The position numbers and the translations under genes were made by a program. A DNA stretch of 7,188 nt, taken from positions 1 through 7,188 of the forward strand of contig CAMLSI010000273.1 of the NCBI GenBank assembly GCA_946482585.1, given 5' to 3'. The notes under the pieces were generated by a model. It did no database searches. It was not told where the DNA came from and saw only the letters and a list, made by a program, of their open reading frames with translations. Positions 1 through 5,437 of this stretch are shown here, one piece after another; the stretch's first letter is position 1; each line of letters starts with the position of its first letter. The DNA is from an uncultured Lysobacteraceae bacterium (GTDB lineage: Bacteria > Pseudomonadota > Gammaproteobacteria > Xanthomonadales > Rhodanobacteraceae).

Positions 1-1194
1 CGCGAGTTCAGTGATCTCGGCCTCGTGCTCGCGCGTCAGCCCGACCAGGTCGGCATCAGCTTCAGCGGCGCGCAGTTGCAGGGCACCTTGCAGATTCCGA
101 CCGCGGATCTGCTCAAGCGCGGCATTACCGCGCAATTTGAACATTTGCACTGGCCGGATCCGGCGCGGCCGCCGGGTGCGCCGCCCGACGAGGTCGATCC
201 GCTCGACGGCGTCGTACCGTCGACGATTCCGCCGCTGCACCTGTGGATCGGCGATTTCCGTCTCGGCACCGCGAATCTCGGCGAAACGCGGCTGGAATCG
301 CTGCCGACCGCGGAAGGCATGCGCATCGATCAGTTCGAAACGCGCTCGGACGACATGGAAATGCACGTGCGCGGTCAATGGAGCGGCGACGGCAAGCGGC
401 ATCGTTCCGACGTCGACCTCGATCTGACCTCGGAAAACATCGGCCGCATGCTCGCGGCGCTCGGTTTCGCCGGATTGTTCGATGGCGGCCAGACGCTGAT
501 GCATCTCGACGCATACTGGAACGGCTCTCCGGCCTCGTTCGCGCTCGCGCGTCTCGAAGGCAAGCTCAAGCTCACCGTCAGTGCCGGACGCATCCTCGAC
601 GTGGAGCCGGGCATGGGGCGCCTGTTCGGCCTTTTCTCAGTGCGCGAGATTCCGCGCCGCCTCGCCCTGGATTTCGGCGATTTCTTCCGCTCGGGCATGA
701 GTTTCACCGCGATCAACGGCGAGTTCGCGCTCGGCGGAGGCAACGCGCAGACGGAAAACCTGCATATCGCGAGTCCGGCCGCCGATATCCGCATCCGCGG
801 GCGCACCGGACTCAAGGCGCGCGACTACGATCAGCAGATGGTCGTCACGCCGCGTGTCGGCGGGGCGCTGACCGTCGTGGGCGCTCTGGCCGGCGGACCG
901 GCCGGCGCCGCAGCCGGCCTCGCCGTGCAGACCTTGTTCAACAAGGCGATCAACCAAGTCACGACCGCGAAGTACCACGTCACCGGCAGCTGGGAAAAAC
1001 CCGAGATCACGCTGATTTCGCGCGAAGGCGGCCGCGCGCGCGCGCCGGTGCGCGACGGCGAGGCGACCGTGACGCCGCCGACGCAGGGACCGCCGCTGCA
1101 GCCGTTGCCCGACACCGTGCCCGCGCAGGCGGCGGAACCGCCGCCGGCCGAAGAACCGCGCGACGCGGCGGCGGATACGAAGGAAACGCGCTAG
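1..1194 (+). CDS. yhdP: YhdP family AsmA-like envelope protein, C-terminal part (5' end outside window)
   Basis: The frame is open from the first base and ends in TAG at 1192-1194, so 397 C-terminal residues are visible; family members are usually about 1,250-1,300 residues. YhdP is an inner-membrane-anchored AsmA-like protein that, with TamB and YdbH, moves phospholipids across the periplasm to the outer membrane. The family C-terminal signature is clear: GMGRLFGLFSVREIPRRL from visible residue 204, then LDFGDFFRSGMSF, the RGRTGLKARDYDQQ stretch, a Gly/Ala-rich GALAGGPAGAAAGLA segment and YHVTGSWEKPEI. After this the protein carries a Pro/Ala/Glu-rich, probably disordered tail (residues about 340-397), which I would not expect to be conserved. 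No signal peptide or N-terminal membrane helix can be judged because that end is missing. The next gene, tldD, is on the same strand 99 bases downstream, as in many gammaproteobacteria. No convincing terminator lies between them. Family assignment is firm; the exact length is unknown. Confidence 0.93.
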   Translation, partial: REFSDLGLVLARQPDQVGISFSGAQLQGTLQIPTADLLKRGITAQFEHLHWPDPARPPGAPPDEVDPLDGVVPSTIPPLHLWIGDFRLGTANLGETRLESLPTAEGMRIDQFETRSDDMEMHVRGQWSGDGKRHRSDVDLDLTSENIGRMLAALGFAGLFDGGQTLMHLDAYWNGSPASFALARLEGKLKLTVSAGRILDVEPGMGRLFGLFSVREIPRRLALDFGDFFRSGMSFTAINGEFALGGGNAQTENLHIASPAADIRIRGRTGLKARDYDQQMVVTPRVGGALTVVGALAGGPAGAAAGLAVQTLFNKAINQVTTAKYHVTGSWEKPEITLISREGGRARAPVRDGEATVTPPTQGPPLQPLPDTVPAQAAEPPPAEEPRDAAADTKETR

Positions 1195-1293
1195 CGCGGC
1201 ATCGTCTGCAGGTGCGCTGCGCTTGCCTGGGACAGCCTTGTAGCCTACCGTTCCGGCCCTTATCTCCCCCGCAATGCCTCAGCTGGAATTCCG
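1195..1293 (+). other. Intergenic gap yhdP-tldD
   Basis: These 99 bases show no terminator of convincing quality; the best hairpin (around 1209-1229) has two G-T pairs and a mismatch. I see no promoter that meets consensus well. A seven-codon frame (ATG 1274 to TGA 1295-1297) ends on the tldD start codon. Confidence 0.6.
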
Positions 1294-2736
1294 ATGAACT
1301 CGATGATCGCGCAAGCGAGCGAACGCCTTTTGCGCCCGGGCGGTCTGTCCACGAACGAGCTCGAGCGTGTGTTCGCGCGGCTCATGGGGCCCGGCGTCGA
1401 CGCGGCCGATCTGTATTTCCAGCATGCGCGCTCCGAGCACTGGGTGCTCGAAGACGGCATCGTCAAGGAAGGCAATCATTCGATCGAACAGGGCGTCGGT
1501 GTGCGTGCGCTGGCCGGTGAGAAGACCGGCTTCGCCTATTCCGACGAAATCGTGCTGCCGCAACTGCTCGAAGCTGCAGGAGCCGCGCGCGCCGTGGCCA
1601 AGGCCGGCGCGAACGGCGTCGGCCAGCCGCTCGCGGTCAGCAACGGTCGCGCGCTGTACCGGCCGATCGATCCCATCGACAGTCTGGACAGCGCCGGCAA
1701 GATCACCCTGCTGCGCGAAATCGATGCCTTCGCGCGCGCGCTCGATCCGCGCGTGAGCCAGGTCATCGTCAGCGTCTCCGCCGGCATCGACACGGTGCTC
1801 ATCGCCGCGGCGGACGGCACGCTGGCCGCGGACGTGCGGCCGCTGGTGCGTTTCAACATCCAGATCATCGCCGAGCAGAACGGCCGGCGCGAAACCGGCA
1901 GCGCGGGCGGCGGCGGTCGCTACGACTATGCCGAGCTGCTCGCGAACGGTCGCGCGCAGACCTGGGCGCGCGAAGCCGTGCGTCTCGCGCTCGTCAATCT
2001 CGAGGCGGTCGACGCGCCAGCCGGCAGCATGCCGGTCGTGCTCGGTCCGGGCTGGCCCGGCGTGCTGCTGCACGAGGCCGTCGGCCACGGCCTCGAAGGC
2101 GATTTCAACCGCAAGGGCACGTCCGCGTTCTCGGGCCGCATCGGCCAGCGCGTCGCCGCGGCCGGCGTCACGGTCGTGGACGACGGCACTTTGCAGGGAA
2201 GGCGTGGTTCTCTCAATGTGGACGACGAAGGCGTGCCGACCGAGAGCACCGTGCTCATCGAGGACGGCATCCTGCGCGGCTACATGCAGGACAAGCTCAA
2301 CGCGCGGCTCATGGGCACGCGCTCGACCGGCAACGGCCGGCGCGAATCCTTCGCGCACCTGCCGATGCCGCGCATGACCAATACCTACATGCTCGCCGGG
2401 CAGCACGATCCGGCCGAGATCATCGCGTCGGTCAAGCGGGGTCTGTATGCGGCCAATTTCGGCGGCGGCCAGGTCGACATCACGAACGGCCGCTTCACGT
2501 TCTCGGCGAGCGAGGCCTACCTGATCGAGGACGGCAGGATCACGCGGCCGGTGAAGGGCGCGACCCTGGTCGGTTCCGGTCCCGACGTCATGAACCGCAT
2601 CAGCATGATCGGCAACGATCTGCGCCTCGACGAAGGCGTCGGCGTCTGCGGCAAGGAAGGGCAGAGCGTGCCCGTCGGCGTGGGTCAGCCCAGCCTCAAG
2701 ATCGACGGCATCACCGTCGGCGGGACCGCGGCGTGA
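1294..2736 (+). CDS. tldD: Metalloprotease TldD (active subunit of TldD/TldE)
   Basis: The 480-residue product matches the usual length of TldD (about 480). TldD is the metal-binding, catalytic subunit of a cytoplasmic heteromeric protease that hydrolyses unstructured or modified peptides; in E. coli it is known for microcin B17 maturation and CcdA antitoxin turnover. The zinc motif HExxxH is present as HEAVGH at residues 260-265, within [18 protein letters not shown]. The probable third ligand is Cys452 in [10 protein letters not shown] near the C-terminus. Other family blocks are [12 protein letters not shown] from residue 330 and the [22 protein letters not shown] stretch after it. The ATG at 1294 gives a family-typical N-terminus but only a weak Shine-Dalgarno (GGA, 1285-1287); a second ATG at 1303 is possible. 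The start overlaps, as ATGA, the stop of a seven-codon reading frame at 1274-1297. The gene is intact, lies downstream of yhdP and converges on darP. Its partner pmbA starts 595 bases past its stop. Confidence 0.97.
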   Translation: MNSMIAQASERLLRPGGLSTNELERVFARLMGPGVDAADLYFQHARSEHWVLEDGIVKEGNHSIEQGVGVRALAGEKTGFAYSDEIVLPQLLEAAGAARAVAKAGANGVGQPLAVSNGRALYRPIDPIDSLDSAGKITLLREIDAFARALDPRVSQVIVSVSAGIDTVLIAAADGTLAADVRPLVRFNIQIIAEQNGRRETGSAGGGGRYDYAELLANGRAQTWAREAVRLALVNLEAVDAPAGSMPVVLGPGWPGVLLHEAVGHGLEGDFNRKGTSAFSGRIGQRVAAAGVTVVDDGTLQGRRGSLNVDDEGVPTESTVLIEDGILRGYMQDKLNARLMGTRSTGNGRRESFAHLPMPRMTNTYMLAGQHDPAEIIASVKRGLYAANFGGGQVDITNGRFTFSASEAYLIEDGRITRPVKGATLVGSGPDVMNRISMIGNDLRLDEGVGVCGKEGQSVPVGVGQPSLKIDGITVGGTAA

Positions 2737-2749
2737 ATGCGCCGCGGCG

Positions 2750-3292
2750 CTATTCGTCGGCGCCGGCTTCCGCGTTCTCGAACAGCGCGCGCAGCTCGCG
2801 GAACAGTTCGCGGAATGCGTGCGGCGGCCGGTTCTCGTGGCGTTCGCTGCGCGCCTGCCGCGCGAGCTGGCGCAGGTGCTGCCGGTCGGCCGACGGGAAT
2901 TGCTGCACCAGTTCGGTCAACGCGTCGTCGCCGTCGTCGATGAGGCGGTCGCGCCACTCCTCGAGGCGGTGCAGCTCGGCGGTTTCGCGCCGGGCGAGCT
3001 GGCGGTCGTGGTCGAGCTGCGCGCGCAGCGCCGGCAGTTCGTCCTCGTGCCGGCGCATGATCTTGGCGAGGTATTGGATCTGGCGCTTGCGCGCGATCTG
3101 CTGCGTGATCCGGCGCGCCTTCTCGACTTCGTCGAGCAGGTCTTCGGCCAGCGTCAGCTGGCCGAGCTGGGCGTCGGTGAGCGCAACGAGGCGCTCGGCC
3201 AGTTCGAATACGGCCAGCGCGTCGCGGCGCCGCTGGCTGCGGCTCGGGCCGTCGTCGTCGTCTTCGGGAATTTCGTCGTCGTGTTCGCGCAT
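2750..3292 (-). CDS. darP: Ribosome-associated 50S assembly factor DarP (YjgA, DUF615)
   Basis: The product is 180 residues from the ATG at 3292-3290 (minus strand) to TAG at 2752-2750, close to the usual length (183 in E. coli). DarP/YjgA binds late 50S precursor particles and helps large-subunit maturation in the cytoplasm. Recognisable features are an acidic N-terminus (EHDDEIPEDDDDGPS, from residue 3), the helical ARKRQIQYLAKIMRR block (67-81), RDRLIDDGDDAL (114-125), PSADRQHLRQLARQA (133-147), an RPP motif before the last helix and an acidic C-terminal end. The frame stays open far upstream (to 3727), but that part is antisense to pmbA and does not resemble the family, so I take the start at 3292. 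No Shine-Dalgarno is visible in front of it. The gene converges on tldD (13-base gap) and diverges from pmbA (39-base gap), an arrangement I recall from Pseudomonas and partly from E. coli. A possible promoter lies inside the pmbA 5' end. Confidence 0.95.
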   Translation of the reverse strand: MREHDDEIPEDDDDGPSRSQRRRDALAVFELAERLVALTDAQLGQLTLAEDLLDEVEKARRITQQIARKRQIQYLAKIMRRHEDELPALRAQLDHDRQLARRETAELHRLEEWRDRLIDDGDDALTELVQQFPSADRQHLRQLARQARSERHENRPPHAFRELFRELRALFENAEAGADE

Positions 3293-3314
3293 GGCGTGGT
3301 GCAGTGCCGGCAAA

Positions 3315-3325
3315 GAAGGAAAGGA
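3315..3325 (+). promoter_or_regulatory. Shine-Dalgarno region of pmbA (supports GTG start)
   Basis: The purine run GAAGGAAAGGA ends 6 bases before the GTG at 3332. It contains two AGGA-type matches to the 16S anti-Shine-Dalgarno, and the proximal AAGGA (3321-3325) has good spacing. It fixes the GTG as the start, since no ATG in that frame lies nearby. Confidence 0.75.
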
Positions 3326-3351
3326 TAGGCTGTGAGTGCAGAGATCGCCAA
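3323..3351 (-). promoter_or_regulatory. Possible sigma-70-like promoter for darP, inside the pmbA 5' end
   Basis: On the minus strand, TTGGCG (3351-3346) and TATCCT (3328-3323) are separated by 17 bases; each matches 4 of 6 consensus positions. A start near 3316 would leave a leader of about 24 bases before the darP ATG at 3292. The -35 lies in the first codons of pmbA, and the -10 overlaps the pmbA ribosome-binding site. This is a pattern match only and could be chance. Confidence 0.3.
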
Positions 3352-4693
3352 CATCGCCAACAACGACGCCGGCCTGGCCGAGCTCGACCGGCTCGCGGAA
3401 GTCGCCGAAGACGTGCTGCGGCGCTGCCGCGCCGCGGGCGCCGACGAGGCGGAGGTCGCCGCGAGCGTCGACGTCGGACTCAACGTGAGCGTGCGCCTCG
3501 GCGAGACCGAGACCATCGAACACACGCGCGACCGCTCGTTCGGCGTCACGGTGTATTTCGGCAAGCGCAAGGGATCGGCCAGCACGGCCGACCTCAATGC
3601 CGACTCCATCGTGAAGACGGTCGAGCAGGCCTGCGCGATCGCGCGGTATACCGAATCCGATCCGGCCGCGGGCCTCGCCGACGCGGCACGCATGGCGCGG
3701 CGCTTTCCCGAACTCGACGTCTGGCATCCCTGGGACATCGATGTCGAACGCGCGATCGCGCTCGGCCTCGAAATCGAGGACGCCGGACGCAGCGTCGCCG
3801 GCATCACGAATTCCGAAGGCGCGTCAGTGCAGGCCGGGCAGGCGCTGGCCGTCTATGCGAATTCGCACGGGTTCACCGGGCGCGAGCGCGGCACGCGTCA
3901 CATGCTGTCGGTGTCGCTGCTCGCGGAAGACGAATCCGGCATGCAGAGCGACTACTGGTACGACTCGGTCCGCGCAGCCGGCGATTTCCAGCCGGCCGCG
4001 AGCATAGGCCTCAAGGCCGCCGAACGCGTGCTCTCGCGCCTGAGCGCGCAGTCGCTGTCGACGCGCCAATGCCCGGTGCTGTTCTCGCCCGAAGTCGCGC
4101 GTTCGCTGATCGGCCACCTGCTCAATGCGGTCAGCGGCGGTGCGCTGTACCGCAAGGCGAGCTTCCTGCTCGATGCCTGCGGCAAGCGCGTGCTGCCCGA
4201 GTTCGTGGACCTGATCGAAGACCCGCACCTGCCGCGCGGCCACGCATCGGCCGCGTTCGATGCCGAAGGCGTGGAGACGAAACGCAGCGCGCTCGTCGAA
4301 GGCGGCGTGCTGCAGCGTTACCTGCTGTCGAGCTATTCGGCGCGCAAGCTTGGACTCGAATCGACCGGTAACGCCGGCGGCGTGCACAACCTCGTCGTGC
4401 GCACCGGCCCCGACGATTTCGCGGCGATGCTGCGCCGGCTCGGCACCGGGCTGTACGTGACGCAGCTCATGGGGCAGGGCGTCAACGGCGTCACCGGCGA
4501 CTATTCGCGCGGCGCGGCGGGCTTCTGGGTCGAGAACGGCGTCATCGCGTATCCGGTCGAAGAGATCACCATCGCGGCGAACCTGCGCGACGTCTACGCC
4601 AACATCGTCGCGATCGGCAGCGACGTCGACCCGCGCTCGCACGTGCTCTGCGGTTCGATCCTCGTCGAACGCATGACCGTTGCCGGCGCCTGA
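3332..4693 (+). CDS. pmbA: TldD partner subunit PmbA (TldE)
   Basis: The product is 453 residues (E. coli PmbA has 450), starting at GTG (3332) with a purine-rich Shine-Dalgarno at 3315-3325, and ending in TGA at 4691-4693. PmbA/TldE is the non-catalytic partner of TldD in the cytoplasmic TldD/E protease; both subunits are needed for activity. At the place where TldD has HEAVGH, PmbA has IGHLLNAVSGG (around residues 260-270), with no HExxxH, as expected for this subfamily. PmbA-specific blocks are ALYRKASFLLD, SSYSARKLGLESTGNAGG and MGQGVNGVTGDYSRGAAGFW (380-399), followed by ENGVIAYPVEEITIAANL and a C-terminal CGSILVERM. darP is divergent, 39 bases upstream, so any pmbA promoter must overlap the start of darP. 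zur follows after 24 bases, which suggests one transcript. The gene is intact. Confidence 0.97.
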   Translation: MSAEIANIANNDAGLAELDRLAEVAEDVLRRCRAAGADEAEVAASVDVGLNVSVRLGETETIEHTRDRSFGVTVYFGKRKGSASTADLNADSIVKTVEQACAIARYTESDPAAGLADAARMARRFPELDVWHPWDIDVERAIALGLEIEDAGRSVAGITNSEGASVQAGQALAVYANSHGFTGRERGTRHMLSVSLLAEDESGMQSDYWYDSVRAAGDFQPAASIGLKAAERVLSRLSAQSLSTRQCPVLFSPEVARSLIGHLLNAVSGGALYRKASFLLDACGKRVLPEFVDLIEDPHLPRGHASAAFDAEGVETKRSALVEGGVLQRYLLSSYSARKLGLESTGNAGGVHNLVVRTGPDDFAAMLRRLGTGLYVTQLMGQGVNGVTGDYSRGAAGFWVENGVIAYPVEEITIAANLRDVYANIVAIGSDVDPRSHVLCGSILVERMTVAGA

Positions 4694-4706
4694 CGGGCCC
4701 GCTGCC

Positions 4707-4710
4707 AGGA
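4707..4710 (+). promoter_or_regulatory. Shine-Dalgarno of zur
   Basis: AGGA lies 7 bases before the ATG at 4718, in the 24-base gap after pmbA. It supports the upstream start that includes the His-rich N-terminal segment. Confidence 0.6.
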
Positions 4711-4717
4711 TCCGGCG

Positions 4718-5236
4718 ATGAGCGATTGCCACGATCATGACCACGATGCGGCCGGCCACAAACATGGTCGGCACGAACATCGTCATGACGCGGACGCGTT
4801 CGTGCGCGCCGTCGCCGATGCCTGCGAGACGCGCGGCCTGCGACTGACGCCGCTGCGGCGGCGCGTGCTCGAGATGATCGCGGCGAGCGACAAGCCGGTG
4901 AAAGCCTACGACCTGCTCGACCGGCTGAAGGACGAACGTGCCGGAGCCGCGCCGCCGACCGTCTATCGCGCGCTCGACTTCCTGCTGGAAAATAGCTTTA
5001 TCCACAAACTCGAGTCGATCAACGCCTACGTCTCCTGCCACCATCCGGAGGAGGCGCATCAGGTGCCGTTCCTGATCTGCGATGTCTGCGCGAGCGCCGT
5101 GGAAATCTGCGACGACGGCGTCGCCGCGCTGCTCGCGAGGCAGGCGCGCGAGCACGGCTTCAAGCCGCGTGCGCAGACGCTGGAAGTTCACGGTCTTTGC
5201 GCCGGATGCGCGAAAAACGTGAATCGCGGATCGTAG
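4718..5236 (+). CDS. zur: Zinc uptake regulator Zur (Fur family) with His-rich N-terminus
   Basis: This 172-residue Fur-family repressor uses zinc as co-repressor and normally shuts down zinc import (znuABC) and alternative ribosomal proteins. The DNA-binding domain contains LRLTPLRRRVLEMI (41-54) and the recognition region PPTVYRALDFLLE (79-91), which is the Zur form rather than the Fur form. The structural zinc site is C121xxC124 plus C161xxC164. Residues aligning with the regulatory site of E. coli Zur are all present: H96, C107, H114 and E129. This supports Zur over Fur or PerR. The N-terminus is unusual: residues 4-23 hold one Cys and eight His (H5, 7, 9, 14, 16, 19, 21, 23), about 20 residues beyond where the E. 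coli protein aligns. The ATG at 4718 has AGGA at 4707-4710 with 7-base spacing, which supports the long form. No znu genes or recognisable Zur box lie in the window. It probably shares the pmbA transcript and ends at the hairpin 5293-5320. Confidence 0.94.
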   Translation: MSDCHDHDHDAAGHKHGRHEHRHDADAFVRAVADACETRGLRLTPLRRRVLEMIAASDKPVKAYDLLDRLKDERAGAAPPTVYRALDFLLENSFIHKLESINAYVSCHHPEEAHQVPFLICDVCASAVEICDDGVAALLARQAREHGFKPRAQTLEVHGLCAGCAKNVNRGS

Positions 5237-5292
5237 GAGCGCGGCGGGACGGCGTTGCCCGACGCCGCGAAGCGCTTCGGAAGCAGGAACGA

Positions 5293-5320
5293 AAACGCCG
5301 CGCTCTTCAGCGCGGCGTTT
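5293..5320 (+). terminator. Intrinsic terminator downstream of zur
   Basis: A perfect 11-bp stem (AAACGCCGCGC, 5293-5303, with GCGCGGCGTTT, 5310-5320) closes a 6-base loop TCTTCA. It lies 56 bases after the zur stop. The T run is only three bases and is part of the stem; on the minus strand the run is four, so it may act in both directions. Confidence 0.75.
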
Positions 5321-5359
5321 GCTGCATCACTCGCGAAGTGCCGGGATGCCCGAATGGAT

Positions 5360-5390
5360 GAAATCGCCCGGTTCCGGCGATTTCGATTTT
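5360..5390 (+). terminator. Weak hairpin between the two terminators
   Basis: A 9-bp perfect stem (GAAATCGCC, 5360-5368, with GGCGATTTC, 5376-5384) has a 7-base loop and is followed by GATTTT. It could be a back-up terminator for transcription from zur or only a structural element. It is AT-richer than its two neighbours. Confidence 0.4.
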
Positions 5391-5400
5391 CCGTTCCCGA

Positions 5401-5430
5401 GAAAACGCCGCGCGGAGGCGCGGCGTTTTC
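5401..5430 (-). terminator. Intrinsic terminator of the S8 protease gene (probably bidirectional)
   Basis: A perfect 13-bp stem (GAAAACGCCGCGC, 5401-5413, with GCGCGGCGTTTTC, 5418-5430) closes a 4-base loop. On the minus strand it starts 7 bases after the protease stop and ends in a TTTTC arm. The structure is symmetrical, so it can also stop plus-strand transcription that passes the first hairpin. Confidence 0.85.
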
Positions 5431-5437
5431 GATTCCC

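Larger units (their letters stand above)
5291..5413. repeat. Direct repeat of a 13-base terminator arm (two copies, 110 bases apart)
   Basis: GAAAACGCCGCGC occurs identically at 5291-5303 and 5401-5413, each as the left arm of a hairpin. The right arms also match (GCGCGGCGTTT at 5310 and 5418). The two hairpins therefore differ mainly in their loops and could pair with each other. Confidence 0.8.
5237..5437. other. Non-coding region between convergent zur and protease genes
   Basis: This 201-base stretch has no gene I can support. It contains the three hairpins, a 12-bp perfect palindrome CGAAGCGCTTCG (5268-5279) and GCGGCG/CGCCGC inverted arms (5241-5246 with 5263-5268) soon after the zur stop. 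Short open frames across it on both strands do not resemble any protein and run into neighbouring genes. Confidence 0.8.

Noticed and set aside
1223..1265. Promoter for tldD in the yhdP-tldD gap
   Set aside because: Candidate hexamers such as TTGCCT (1223-1228) and TAGCCT (1241-1246) have wrong spacing, and TTATCT (1260-1265) is a poor -10, so no promoter can be supported.
243..1520. Long plus-strand frame of 425 codons across yhdP and the gap before tldD
   Set aside because: It is Arg-rich shadow sequence produced by GC-rich codons of yhdP, with no family resemblance, and runs into tldD.
1279..2406. Long minus-strand frame of 375 codons antisense to tldD
   Set aside because: It mirrors the codon pattern of tldD, which has clear TldD motifs; the antisense product resembles nothing known.
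3293..3727. Upstream extension of the darP frame
   Set aside because: The extension is antisense to pmbA and lacks DarP-like sequence; the ATG at 3292 gives a family-typical length.
3824..5191. Minus-strand frame of 455 codons opposite pmbA and zur
   Set aside because: It spans two well-identified genes on the other strand and shows only mirrored codon bias.
5268..5279. Palindrome CGAAGCGCTTCG as a Zur operator
   Set aside because: It lies downstream of zur, not in a promoter, and does not resemble the AT-rich Zur box known from E. coli.
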